In this document: one piece after another, positions 1 through 10,859 of the stretch | Layout: each line of letters begins with the position of its first letter | Position numbering within the stretch: position 1 is the first letter of the stretch | Assembly: GCA_037576215.1 (NCBI GenBank) | Contig: JBANDB010000007.1 | Location: 2,697,001-2,761,000 of the forward strand | Length of the DNA: 64,000 nucleotides | Origin: Armillaria gallica | Taxonomy: Eukaryota > Basidiomycota > Agaricomycetes > Agaricales > Physalacriaceae | Direction: 5' to 3' | Made by a program: the position numbers and the translations under genes | The notes under the pieces: model-generated | The model's database searches: none | Seen by the model: the letters and a program-made list of their open reading frames with translations, nothing else | What the model was told of the DNA's origin: nothing

Positions 1-2
1 CG

Positions 3-794
3 GTGGGCATCCCTAAAACTGGTCTGATGCCTCTCAGAGTGCAACGTTTTGTCCTTCTGATGCGCTACCTTCAATACCTCCTCAATCTGAAAGACCATCA
101 TTATGCTCACCTGGCACTGACAAGTAGCAGGTCATTGTACTTTGCCGGAAAATCTTCATGGTACGGAGATGTACAGACAGCTTGTGAACATTTGCCTTTT
201 TACGTGCGTCCAGTCCCTGTCCTAGCAGATGCTACGGAGATCGCGGTGTACATGGCAGAAGTCGAAAAGGCAGCGGAAACGTGGCTATTGCAACAACTGA
301 ACAGTACCGCAAAACTTTACTTGATCCATAATCGGTTAGAGGTTATTGGAAAACACCGTAAGAGGATCATGGAAGTGCCCTTGAAAATGCGCACATATCT
401 CACCTGCACGGTCTCCAAGTATCGGGATGCGCTTGCGTCTGTGGTGTTCTCAACTCACAAGCTCGCAGTGGAAAGGCTACGATGGGCAGACCACGGACGG
501 AGAAGTATTGCCCGTGACCAACGGCTATGTAGATTGTGCACCACCGCCATCGAAACACCTGAGCATGTCATTCTCGAATGCGACAGTTCTGGCTTTATAA
601 GTGAATTGCGTTCGGAGTGGATGGAAAAGGTACATACTGCTATCCCGGAGGCTCGCCTGGTGTCACAGCAGCGGAATCTCGTCGGACACCTGCAATAGCT
701 CTTGGAGCAAGAGAAGATAGTACTGCTGGTTGGAAAGTTTGTGTACTTGGTCCTTCAGGAGGTGTACAGTTATCCTATATACCGTCCGCTTTGA
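3..794 (+). pseudogene. 3' end of a non-LTR (LINE-type) retrotransposon reverse transcriptase, broken
   Basis: The first 231 codons read as the C-terminal part of a LINE-type polyprotein. A cysteine/histidine zinc-binding motif (CRLC, then H and C in EHVILEC, about residues 178-196) follows the segment RWADHGRRSIARDQ. This is the zf-RVT-like tail usual after the RT domain in fungal LINEs. A TAG stops the frame at 696-698, but the same frame continues for 31 more sense codons (LLEQEKIVLLVGKFVYLVLQ and on) to TGA at 792-794, which resembles the helical end of such proteins. I infer that the TAG is a disabling nonsense mutation. The 5' part lies outside the window. No neighbour shares this origin, so it is an old insertion at the edge of the NLR cluster. 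Confidence 0.7.
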
Positions 795-1041
795 GATGCA
801 TATGATGATTGCTAAATGTTCCTGTTTCTTGCCTGGCTTTCCTGCTACTGGGTTCTTCTCCCCCACGGCCGGTTGAGACGGCGCGTGGATGCTTGGCTCA
901 GTAATGGGGGGTTGGGTCTGGGCGTCGTACAGATGAAAGTCGTAATGTACGTATTTACTGCTTACTTACTTCCTTTGTCGTGTACGTAATGTCTGGGACC
1001 GGCGTTCACTGTGTGGACACTGCCGTGTAATACTACCTACC
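795..1041. other. Non-coding tail of the LINE remnant
   Basis: No gene is seen. The stretch holds short TACG/TACT-rich repeats (around 945-985) and ends in CTAC repeats that abut the MITE. No clear poly(A) tail or target-site duplication was found for the LINE. Confidence 0.4.
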
Positions 1042-1467
1042 TAAGGTAGGGCTAGGGTGGGAACGGGGTCATCACATGACATTCCCATGACTTTTGTGAC
1101 AAAATCAAGAAAATCCTATCAGGGGTCCGACGCACCTGTTTTTAGATAATATGGCTCCGTAGAGCCCTCGAAAAGTGAATTTCCAAGGTTGCCACGGAGC
1201 CGTTTTAATTTTTTCGGGGGACCATCCTGAGTTGATAGATTTTTTGTGCCGGCATGCCCGAATTAGGACAGGTTATGAAGTAAGCCGGAAAGTAGGTAAG
1301 ACTATCGGGATGAGTTCTTAAGCCCGTAAAATCTCTGTTTTTGATAAAAGATAGTTACCAAACCTTCATGAACGCGTGGAATAGACCAACCGACGCGTCT
1401 TTAATAGGTTTGTCACTCAATGTCACAGTTCACGTGATGACCCCGTTCTCACCCTAGCCCTACCTTA
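1042..1467. mobile_element. MITE 1, hAT-like, with long terminal inverted repeats
   Basis: The left end at 1042 begins TAAGGTAGGGCTAGGG, and its reverse complement closes the element at 1467. The inverted repeat runs about 38 bp with two mismatches. The roughly 426 bp interior has no coding capacity. The flanks are CTAC tandem repeats on both sides, so a target-site duplication cannot be resolved. The same terminal 13 bases bound MITE 2 at 21462-22017, where the duplication is a clear 8 bp. The element sits just upstream of the CRN1 remnant. Confidence 0.75.
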
Positions 1468-1485
1468 CCTACCTACCTACCTACC

Positions 1486-3295
1486 ACGTTGCATCTGCGA
1501 CAAATGCTCTTCGGCTCTCGAGCTACGATCCTTCCCATAGACCAGGATCACTGAAACCGTGGCTCAGGACTTCTGCGACCCATATGAAAGAGCATTTGAA
1601 CGTGAGTGCATCGTTGGTCCACTGGCGTATCTTCACTGACCCATTTCTAGGCGGCTTTTGCTCGTTTTATTTTGGTTCCTCCTTCCTTTAGCCATGATAT
1701 TCTGCCCGTCCGCTCGACAACCCATCCCGAAGTAAAACACACTATCATCGACCATAGTCACCTTGCCACCGGACGCCACCATCGACTATCGTAGACTTGC
1801 AAAAAAACTACCATGAAGACTATCCGTTCATTTTGGAAACCGGCGACTATCTACTCATCTCGCTGGATAGCGACCACCGAGCACGTACCATTTCTGGTAC
1901 ACAACACCGGGGGCGACGATGGCGTCGCCAGTTCAGGGGGAAAAGACGCATCCTGTGTATGCCTATCCTCGGCACCATCTTCGAGTGGTTCTCCTAAAGG
2001 CTCTGCACCACTTTGGTCTTTGCGAACATGCGTAGCAATAACTTTTGCTTCGCAGACGTTTTCTGCAAGCGGGAGAGTGATGTTGATCCTCTGCATAATC
2101 GAGTGTCGCGGGTGCATAAGCCCTCTCGTAGTGCGTACCCTATTCTCTTAAAGTGCCCGCTCTGTTTGATCGGTAGATTTAGGTGCGCGGACATGTCTTT
2201 TACGTGCAGCTATGAACGCAGACGACGATTTCAGCTCAGACGGGCCTTACATTTTGAAGAGAAGTTGCGCTGGTCAGTCGCAGTATGGCCTACTACTTGG
2301 TTATTCACTAACAGCCTGTTAAGGTTTCCACGGAGTTCACATCGAAATCCAATCGGCGGGCGTCTCGCACGGCTCTTGATTGGGACAGGTCACTCTGGAA
2401 CTGGTTCAAGCATAGTGCGAGGCCTCCAAGTTGCCGCTGTGCTTCCTTGCCGACCTTGAAACTGCAGCGCCAAGCCTTCAAGCCAGAAATTCGCTCCTGC
2501 ACCCGAAGTTGCATGAGAAATCATTGCTTTTTGATATCGTGCACCCAAATTTTGCGGTATTTTTCCGTCCGCTGCTAAAACTCTGCTCTCTACCAGAAGG
2601 CGAATCCTAGATGTCCAGGATGACGACTTGGATCAAGGGATCTTCCTCGATGTCCTGAAGCATGGCGATGCCTGCATTGTAGTCATGCCTGTTCACCTCT
2701 GCATCTCGGAGTTTCTTCAACATCGTGATAATCTCCCTCGCCATTTCTCTTCGTTGGCTTCCGTATCATCTTATTCTTTGCGAGCGGGAGTTGTCTGACC
2801 TTGTCTGTCAAGTTGCGGCTCTTTTCCGTCGCTCCTTACTTCGCGACCTGTCAGTCCGCTTCGGCATCCTACTTCGAAGTCATTATCATCTGGAATTTCA
2901 GGGAGCTGCGTCAGCTTTGACTGATGGAGCTGTTGCTTTGTCTCCTGACTTTAGGACATCTCCAAATCGTGATACTCAGGGTCTTGGCGTGGGGCATCGA
3001 GCTTACAAGAGATGGGAGTCATTTGGACGGCGGTCGTAATTCCCACTCGAAACGACGCACGATGGCTTGCCTCGAGGAAGGAGATATGGCTCGGTATGTC
3101 TTTGTGGACTATGGGCTGACACGGCCGGAATACTCGCATCCAGGTATGATAACATGTTGATTATTGTTTGCAACGAGCTTACATATGTCTTGCTACCAGA
3201 TTTTGGCATCTATAACACGTTGTTTTTGACCCCGACGAGTTCGATGGATAAGACATCGTCACAGGAATAGATCTGTCAGACATCATGTCATAGAG
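1486..3295 (+). pseudogene. CRN1: Crinkler-like gene remnant
   Basis: This is one of eight copies of the same multi-exon gene. Readable pieces in order are an N-terminal segment near 1740-1910, a segment reading RRILDVQDDDLDQ at 2598-2640, and the C-terminal restriction-endonuclease-like core near 2985-3150 (WGIELTRDG, then EEGDMARYVFVDY). In Crinkler-type proteins this core carries the acidic residues of a PD-(D/E)xK fold. The frame is broken between the upstream part of the core and WGIEL by a deletion. In the last exon two TAA codons interrupt the segment that reads LYHVVF in other copies. It is non-functional as it stands. Assignment to the Crinkler family is from remembered motif similarity, not from a search. 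Confidence 0.55.
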
Positions 3296-3685
3296 GTCTG
3301 CCGGAGGTGTGAGGCAGCGCTCGGAGTGAATTTTGATCCATACTGTGTTTGTTTCTTACGAGCAGATTCTTAACGATACTAGCTCAATGATATCATTTCA
3401 GAGTGCTTAGTAGCGCTCAAAGATGATGCGTTCATGAGATACAACTTTTCCCATGCCGTTACTGTCGCCTTTCACAGTGAAGGCCCTGTGTTATAAGGAA
3501 CCGCTGCACGGCACGGACTCACAAGTAATGTCCGAATCATTTTGGCATCGCAAGTTATGTCAGTACCTTCACACTCTTGACTTGTTGAAACTCCTGGACA
3601 CTGAGTTCTCTCCCCCCAAACCCAAGAAATCACAAATTTCTTGTTCATTCACTTGATAATATTTATTTCATATTTCATCCTCTCT
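3296..3685. other. Spacer without recognisable gene
   Basis: Only short open frames are seen. A T-rich run and short direct repeats lead into the 3' edge of the rps6 fragment. Nothing supports a gene. Confidence 0.35.
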
Positions 3686-3689
3686 AAAC

Positions 3690-3975
3690 ACATCATACCT
3701 CTACAGCTTAGCTTGGGGAGCCAACAACAGACGGATACGGTAGGGCAGGAGGACACCCTGCTTCATCTGGAAACTCTGCCCCTTCGCCTCCTCCCGGTAA
3801 ACGTATCTCTTGAGCTCGTCAAGGATTTTGTTGCCGGGGACTTCTTGCGAGATTTTTTTGTCCGTAAAGTCACGGGATTTTTTGGACGCCGGTGGCGGGT
3901 CTGGGGACAGTATTTAATGGGATACATACGGGGAATAGGTAGGGTATACGCACAGGTGATGTTAAGCTTCATCTT
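3690..3975 (-). pseudogene. rps6: 5' fragment of ribosomal protein eS6 gene
   Basis: Reading the minus strand from ATG at 3972-3970 gives MKLNI, the usual start of eukaryotic eS6, followed by a likely small intron. Next come PATGVQK, a frameshift, then KKISQEVPG, LDELKRYVYR and [16 protein letters not shown], which follow the order of eS6 (40S subunit protein, known as a kinase target in other eukaryotes). The reading stops near 3705, so the C-terminal half is absent. It is the only copy here that retains the start codon. The frameshift and truncation make it a pseudogene. The other three rps6 remnants (17.4, 37.7 and 62.3 kb) lie just downstream of NLR genes. Confidence 0.75.
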
Positions 3976-4199
3976 GTCCTGCTCGCCTTTAGTCTTTGGC
4001 GTGGACGACTAACGAAACAACAAGGAGCAAAATGGAGGGAAAGTGTTTATTTGGTTCCAATAGCGCAGCAAGACGATTGTGGTGGCTGATTGTACAGTTG
4101 TCGAGAGTTGCCGGCGTGCTGGATCGCGGTTGAATTTTTGTCGCCTCAAGCAAAACCAAGCCGTCGTCCTCCTCTTCAGAAGAAAACCAGCCAGCCATG

Positions 4200-5640
4200 G
4201 GCCGGCATTCTATTGGTATATAGGCATGCTTGGTTTTTGAATGAGCGGTCTGACCGCTAGGACCGCTGGGAAGGAAAGAAGAGGAAACGAAGTACTTCAC
4301 GGGCGAGTCGGCGTGCGGACCGGATCTAAGTTGCTTTTTGCTTTCCCGTTTCAAGTTCTTCAGCTCTCACCTTTGCTTTACGGTGACACACTCAAATTAT
4401 TGTTCGAGGTTCGTTCCTCTTTCCTGACATCGATGTACAACACCGTAACTGGAGATAATCCTCCGCGAGCATGGTAACGATACTGCACTTTCAACATGTC
4501 TTTCTCCTTCTTTTCTGCTCCTGCCGCCATACTCGGACCTGGTCAGGGGTCGTTGATGTCCGGCGAGTCGCGAACTCCTGATGATGCGCCTGCCTACGCT
4601 TTATGGATAATCTGGACAATTTCGGACCTCAAGGTCACCGGTATTTAGCGCTCATGGCTCCGTTCCAGCGAGCGAGTCGAGTCGAGACAAATCATTAATG
4701 TTCCAGTGTCGTGCCTTGCGCCCCATGTAGCTTCAAACCCGCTTTTCTTCATCGTATTTGTCGGCCAGGCGTTTCCCACCTCACGATTTTCTCTCTTCTA
4801 CTCTTCATCCATGGCCTTGGCAAGATGTCCACGAACCGGTTTGCATATTAACCTTCCTCGTTGTGTAGCTGGACTGCTCTCATTGCTTCTGGCCTGTGTA
4901 ACCTTCTCTTATAAATTCAGTTACTAGGATAAGATGACGGAGCAAATACTGCAGCTGAAGACTTTGACGGGAAGGCGACACGGTACAGGTGAGTACAGTT
5001 CACTATAACCGCGTTTGATGCCTAATAAATGGCAGTCGATCAAGATATCAATACTTGAATACGTGAAAAGCGGATTGCGCTACAGTGAGACGAATACGTG
5101 ACAAACTAGTCTGCCTGCCAATTATATATGCCGTCCGTGCGTACTTCTGTTGCGGACTCCGATATGACGACAGTACCGAGATGGCCTGCATTTCGACATA
5201 TATATCATGGCCTTTCAATATAGAAGAGAGCCATTCCCTTTTCTTGGGAAGACCTCAAACATCACAGTGCTATCCTCAACACGATATCCCTTCCCGGATG
5301 AGGTACGTAGTATATCGAAATATGCTCGATGAATACTGGGGTTGTTTTTGTAGTGATGCACCACTAATCTCCTTTGAGCATGGCGGCGTAACATTATGTT
5401 TTGTCTACATTGCACCGTGTCCACCTGTAATCGACCCCTTAGCGCTACCACTAAGCGAGTCTCTAGGATTCTCTTTGACCACTCTGTTTTCAGAAGCAAA
5501 AGAAACGTCGCATACAAATCTTTTAATCTCGCGTTGGGACTTGAACCTAAGTATACCGACTAGACTAGTGAGTTGGGGTTCACGTTCGTTGATATCACTC
5601 AAGTGACGGCGAGACTTGGACATGCACATGAACGTTTGAA
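4200..5640 (+). repeat. Block P1: co-amplified block with unknown coding remnants
   Basis: Begins in the shared segment TGACCGCTAGGACCGCTG (about 4250) and carries the series of short coding-like pieces found in all P blocks: a stretch near 4380-4470, one near 4690-4920, and one near 5180-5300 that ends at a GT donor. The whole matches 38440-39970 almost base for base in order. I do not recognise the protein. It may be the decayed 5' part of a gene whose last exons appear in P2, P5 and P8 just before each NLR. Here it leads instead into tRNA-like unit A. Confidence 0.5.
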
Positions 5641-5712
5641 CCAAAACAGTGGAATTTAAGCCCAAAGTGGTGTACTGGAAGAATGATGTCGCATGACGCA
5701 CGTCGACCTCGG

Positions 5713-5829
5713 AAAAAATACAACATACGCCCTCCTGACTGCCAGGAGGGCGTATGGCGCGATCTCGTTGGGAATCGAACCCAACACGAGAAAGCGACGT
5801 GAACGCTTCCTCGGTACGCCATCAGAGAG
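5713..5829 (-). ncRNA. tRNA-like Pol III unit A, cassette 1
   Basis: On the minus strand the tRNA-like part (5829-5761) has an A-box-like TGGCGTACCGAGG and a B box GGTTCGATTCC. The anticodon arm is AAGCG/CGCTT with a 7-base loop TTCACGT, formally a Val CAC anticodon with U33. The T stem has 6 pairs instead of 5. The 3' side of the acceptor stem has lost about four bases. After it comes a perfect 14-bp hairpin (5756-5743 with 5737-5724, loop 5 nt) and a run of six T (5718-5713) suited to end Pol III transcription. A TTTACATAAAC-like element (here with one change) sits about 41 bp upstream, near 5870. Confidence 0.6.
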
Positions 5830-6111
5830 TTGTCGATACCATAATGGGTTTTTACTGTGAGCCGTCCATCGTTTATGTTAACGGTGCGTAGCTCGTTAAG
5901 GAGAGCTGCCGAGTCACACTGATTCTCTTGAGGAACCGCCTGAGTGGGAGCTTGCATACGAGAGCTGAAGAGGAGCTGGAATTCACAGAACGAAATAGAT
6001 AACGAGGGTTCGGAGCGTGTATACTGAGAGATAAATATATCAACTGGAAGAAGAGTAAATCTTACCATCCAAGGCATTGAATCCGAAAGGACGTGAGGCT
6101 TCAAGTCGCAA

Positions 6112-6213
6112 CACGCACCCTCCCGTCATTGAGAGGGCACGCGCTCCGATCTCTCTGGCTGGGAGTCGAACCCAACCATCGCAGCCCACGCTTCACCGAC
6201 ATGCCAAGAGAGA
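6112..6213 (-). ncRNA. tRNA-like unit B, cassette 1
   Basis: Minus strand: A-box-like TGGCATGTCGG, B box GGTTCGACTCC, acceptor stem TCTCTCT/AGAGAGA, and a 6-pair T stem GTTGGG/CCCAGC. The anticodon arm does not fold canonically. A GC-rich hairpin follows on the 3' side near 6112-6145. No T-run was found close behind it, unlike the other B copies. An upstream element close to TTTACCTAAA lies near 6261. Confidence 0.5.
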
Positions 6214-6556
6214 GGTGAGTATATTCAGTGTCGCTGGTCCCATACTGCCGTGGTGATCCATTTAGGTAAATGGATCCGCGTCTGCAAAGTACATGTCGCC
6301 TTGGAACTTCGTAACATAGATTGAATCGATGGATTAGAGCTACAGTACACTTCATTGGAATAAAACAATGCGTATTGTTAGAAGATGGAAAATGCATAGA
6401 AGTTTGCGCTGCGTAAGAAATCGATAAGTGTGAGGTCGAAGATGAAAACGAACCGCGAGGTTCAGAAAGAACTATTGAGTGCGAGGGTTTGCCCGAAGTT
6501 ACAGGAATAGTCGGTCTTCCCAAATACCAGAAGAAGTATGAAGCAAATAGCTTCAC

Positions 6557-6668
6557 AAAACTCGCTGTCCGCTGATGAGGAAGGCGTGTGCTGCGATCCC
6601 CCCGTGGGGAATCGAGCCCAACGAGGGGAAGCAACGACGCCGAAGTTCTCAGATAGGCCATCGGAGAG
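6557..6668 (-). ncRNA. tRNA-like unit C, cassette 1 (decayed)
   Basis: Minus strand: GATGGCCTATC at the A-box position and GGCTCGATTCC at the B-box position (one change from consensus). The acceptor stem is eroded to CTCTCC. Four T at 6560-6557 could terminate it. It is the least tRNA-like of the four units in this cassette. Confidence 0.42.
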
Positions 6669-7035
6669 TTTATGGCCGTCCTACGATGGTCTATATCACA
6701 GCCGACCTATCACGTATGCAAAGAGACGCCGGAAGTTGAGGCTGGTACCATGAAGCTTGAAGAGGATCAGAGCAAGAAATGAAGGACGAGGCTCCCTGAA
6801 TGAAAAAAATGGGGTGAGATGAGCTGGATGGACGCGAAATGAAGAGATGAAACATACTCATTCAGATTACAGTGCAATACCTCTGGAAAGAATCAAATGT
6901 ATGGGACCGGAGACATCTGGGGCAAGAATTTGTGATTGATACTTGTCGTGTTGATGCCGAAGGGATACAAAGAATAACTGGATTTTGGACGTCGAGCCAG
7001 AAATTAGAACAACGGAGAAAGGATTCGTCCTGGAC

Positions 7036-7159
7036 AAAAACAATGCGCAACACACGTCCTCCCCTTCTTAGGGAGGGCGCGCGCTGCGATCCCTCTTGCT
7101 GAGAATCGAACTGAGCTCATGGAGCGAATGACACGCGTCGCCAATATGCCAACAGAGAG
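7036..7159 (-). ncRNA. tRNA-like unit D, cassette 1
   Basis: Minus strand: 5' CTCTCTG, A-box-like TTGGCATATTGGCG, B-box position AGTTCGATTCT, 3' hairpin CCCTCC/GGAGGG, and terminator TTTTT at 7040-7036. The element matching TTTACATAAA is at 7198-7210. The anticodon arm is not canonical: four possible pairs and a loop of more than 7 nt. Confidence 0.52.
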
Positions 7160-7199
7160 CTGACAGGATGAAGCATCGTTCGCATTACATGTTATCATT

Positions 7200-8220
7200 T
7201 ATGTAAACGAGCAAACCCCGTGCCCCATGCCTAGGGAGTGTGCGATTGAGTTGATACGGAAGAGCGACGGTGGGTCGAAAGACAGAAAGAAATAGTCGTT
7301 AAAAAGAGAGTCCGTAATGATGGCTCGTTTCAACAGCGATGGTTGCCTGATATAGTGGAGAGAATCTCCGTAGAGATCTTGGATATGGCGATGTCGAATG
7401 TTATCCGGGGATGCCGTCGATGTCGACTGATATTCTTGCACGGCTCAGGGAGCGATGTGATGTTGCGAAACATGTCCAGAAGATGCACGGATGTTCGGTT
7501 TCGCATGAGACTCGTACATCTGTGAGGGAACACGGCGACAAGGAATAATGGCGATCTGTGGTGTCTGAAGCTTGGTGGTGCTTTTATGGAATCCACGATA
7601 CGGTCTTGTTACATGCGCCACTCTGGGAGCATTGCTTGAGAGTTGAAAGTCCTGAAAAAGCGAGTCCGGTAGATGCTGCGCTATTGGCGTCCCAGATGAT
7701 GATTGTACAGGTCACCCAAGAAGGCACCTATTCTTTCGTTCCATGGTCGTCAGTGGTGGGTCGAACTGCGGGGGCCCCTCAGCCCTGATTTCTCCTGCTT
7801 CTCCAGATCCTCCTCCTGGTCCTTTAAATACGATATGCGGATGTATGGGCCGATGAAAAGTTTGAATAGATCATATATCTACGAGATTGGGAGTAAGTTC
7901 GAAGTTTGTTCGTGAAAGGGAGACATAGACACACAGTCGCCGGTATAGCATTGGTCATCTCAGAGGCAACCTATACGCGATGCTAGTCGATGCGATTACA
8001 TGATGTAGGCGCGCGGGTGCGTGGGCGCCAGGCTGGGAGAATTGCAGGTTGATTCCACCAAATAGAATCAGCTAGTTCACCTTCCATCGCAGGAGAATCG
8101 ATAGTCTGCATCCGCGCGTCAATCAAGCGAGGATGATCATGACGGACTGACGTTCTGTAGGAGATTGGTTTGTTCGGGATGTCGTCTAGAGCGAGGGCCA
8201 TGGAGAATGAGTGTGCGTGT
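7200..8220 (-). pseudogene. Block U1: unknown minus-strand gene-like block
   Basis: Six copies of this block occur, each immediately upstream (minus strand) of a unit D. Open pieces at 8201-7983 and 7596-7199 translate to segments that recur in other copies, for example HIQDLYGDSLHYI and PSLLKRAIITD near 7400-7290. No known domain was recognised. Frames shift between copies, so no copy can be called intact. It could be the eroded exons of one protein-coding gene, or the 5' leader region of the unit D transcript. Confidence 0.4.
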
Positions 8221-8224
8221 CTAA

Positions 8225-8815
8225 GCCAGGAGTATTATGATCTCCATAAACGGGAGCGTTGAGACGGCCGAGAAATGGAAAACATACGCAGGTCAGTGGT
8301 GGTCGATGTGCGGATACTGGGACGGTTCGGAGTCCGAAAGTCTGAAGGCAGCTTTTGCCACTCGCGCGCTCATCGAGATCCTCTTAGCACATCAATGCAT
8401 CACTGGCGCCATCGCAAATCCACCTGAATTGATCACGACTTCTTCGGACCCTTCCCTCATGCATTTGCATTAGACCTCGTCGACATACACCTCTCTGCCG
8501 ACCCTCTCTGGAGTGCAATTTACACAGGGCCTTTGGAAGAGCAACTCGGATAGCGAGACTACCGCCTCCGGACAACCAGTCGTTGCCGATGTTGGCATCA
8601 GCCACCATCTGGGAGTGCAGATTAGTTTTAAAAGACACGGTTGCCCAAGTCACTCTGAACCAGAGCGAGTGCCAACCGCCGAGCGACTCATGGCTCTGTC
8701 GCACATAGACGCTTCTTGGTGCGTTATCCATTCTCAAGCGTTTATATGCTGTTGATACAATCTTTAGTATGCATCATCAGCTCACCTATCTAGCACACTC
8801 TTGCACTGTTAGCAC
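8225..8815 (+). repeat. Block Q1: conserved block upstream of a CRN-like gene
   Basis: Repeated at 28690, 47570, 54640 and 63135. It has an open plus-strand stretch at 8513-8755 ending in a frame kept in the copy at 28741-29214, but a long minus-strand frame over the same bases is kept equally well, so the coding strand is undecided. It always precedes a CRN-like remnant and could hold that gene's first exons or promoter. Confidence 0.4.
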
Positions 8816-8820
8816 AGTTT

Positions 8821-10046
8821 TTATTGACGCTCGTCAAGACTCGGACTCTAGACATGGCACCCGCGGACTCGACAAGTACTCTTCGGCTCTCGAGCTACAA
8901 TCATTCACATAGACCAGGATGGCCACTGAACCCATGGCTCAGGATATCTGCAACCCATATGAAAGAGCATCTCATTCGTCGTGAGTGCGTCGTTGGTCTA
9001 TTGGCATATTTTCATTGGCCATTTCTAGGCGGTTTTTGCTCGTCTTATCATGGTTCCTCCTCCCGTTAGCATTCCTCTTCATATCTATGATATCCGATGG
9101 TCCCCGCCCGTATGCTTGACTCCGGATCTCATCGTTTTCGGCACGCAAGGAAGATTGGACTCCAGGAGATTTGGGATTGTGGAAGGTGTGCTCTTTTTAT
9201 ACACACCCCATTTTCTCACTGATTAAGCCATGCTGTTCAGGATGCTTGCCTCATACGTGTCATGAATGCGCATTTCAAGAATTGACATTATCCGTCGGCA
9301 CACCAGAAGGCGAATCCTGAATGTCCGGGACGACGACCTGGACCAATAGATCTTCCTCGGTGACCTGAATCACGGCAATGTCTGCACCACAGTCATTCCT
9401 GTTCGTCTTCGCATCTCGAAATTTCCCTAGAATCATGATATTCTTCCTCGCCACTCCTCTTCTTCATTCCTGATTTTCGTCTCACCTCACGTGTTGCGAG
9501 CTCGAGCCTTCTTTTGAGAGTGCTCTCGACCTTGTCTGCTCATCAAGTAACGGCGCTTTTCCGTCTCTCCTTACTTCGTGACCTGCCAGTCTGCTTCGGC
9601 ATCTTCAAAGTCGTTATCATGTGGAATTTTAGAAGGCTGCGTCAGCTTTGACTGGTGATGCCGTCGTTTTGTTGCCAGACCTCAGGGACCCATCCATACT
9701 GCGATACTCAGGGCTGTATCAATATTTTCTTGGCACCCAAGGAGTGGGATATTGAGCTTGCGGGGGACGGCGGTCGTAGTCCCACTCGAAAACCACGCGC
9801 GATGGCTTGAGGAAGGAGATATGACTCGGTATATCTTTGTGGACTATCGGGCGACGCGACCGGTACACTCGCATCCAAGTAAGGTAATTCGATGATTCCT
9901 GTGTGCAAATAAGCTTACACGTCTTTTTGCTACCAGATATTCCGCATCTATATCATGTCGTTTTTAACGACACGTTGGATGAATATGTTATCCTCAAAGG
10001 AAGCGATCTATCAGTCATCTGTTATGGTAGTTTGCCGAAGGTGTAA
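8821..10046 (+). pseudogene. CRN2: Crinkler-like gene remnant
   Basis: Exon pieces in order: a conserved start region near 9050-9170, a segment reading VRDDDLDQ near 9320-9350, the endonuclease-like core near 9640-9890 (FLAPKEWDIEL) and a last exon reading PHLYHVVFND then a TAA at 10044-10046. A TAG replaces the W codon right after DDDLDQ. A one-base loss after the core shifts the frame. A potential intron (GTAAGG..CCAG) separates the core from the last exon, as in the other copies. It is followed by block E1 and P2, which lead to NLR1. Confidence 0.5.
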
Positions 10047-10049
10047 GGC

Positions 10050-10859
10050 CAGCGACTCCCCGTTTGTATCAAAAGTACCAATTTACAGCAATTTTTTTCT
10101 TCTACACCGCTGGTGCATAGATCACGCTCGAAGACTTTACAAAATACAGCTTGTCCTTCACTGCTGCTGTCACTCAAAAGGTAATCGCTACATGGATTTC
10201 AAGCATAGATCTGCAAAAAATGGGCGTACTACGACTGATGCCTTTGTAATCTCGGACGTTAGGCCTCGAACCTACTGGACAGCAACATACCATCTCGCTG
10301 CGCATTTATACCACGAGAGCTTGCAATCGGATGATCAATGGCGAGCAGGTTAGGAAGGACTCAGACGTACCATATGACGCCAACTGCTTATAATGAAGCC
10401 TCGAGCGGGATAGGATCATGTATCCAGTGGCAAGTTCTCTGTGAAGGCGACCAGCTCAGACGCGCGAAGCCAAAAAGCATACAACATGCGATCTCTTTCT
10501 CTGAAGGAGCATACATTGCAATCCACTTGGTTATCCGCTACATAGACGCTTCCCCGGTACGCCGTCTGGTCCTTAAGAAGGCACCTGCAGCGGGTTCTAT
10601 CGCTCGCCAAGAGTTGGGTAAACCCAGTTGCGGCGGCGCACCACAGAGAGTCGAATCAGCTAATGCATATCCAGGATGGTCGTCTGAAGCTCGAAAGGGA
10701 GTACAGATCCTGTGATGGACGTGGCATCAGTAGCATAACGTCATGTACAGAACACTTCAACGGGTTTGATACAGAAGCATAGGCATACTGGAATTGAAAA
10801 TGAGCAGTCGGACTTCTGAGTATCAGAAAACACGCACAGACAAGTTGGTGGTTCACAGA
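10050..10859. repeat. Block E1 with eroded tRNA-like pieces
   Basis: Nearly identical to 30490-31290. Minus strand 10272-10262 carries GGTTCGAGGCC, a B-box match. At about 10530-10580 an A-box-like piece related to unit A (GCGTACCGGGGAAGCG on the minus strand) is present without its B box. These look like dead relatives of the A-D units. No protein gene is supported. Confidence 0.4.

Noticed and set aside
8384..8737. 117-codon minus-strand ORF in block Q as a gene
   Set aside because: An equally long plus-strand frame covers the same bases, and both are broken in other Q copies; the coding strand cannot be decided.
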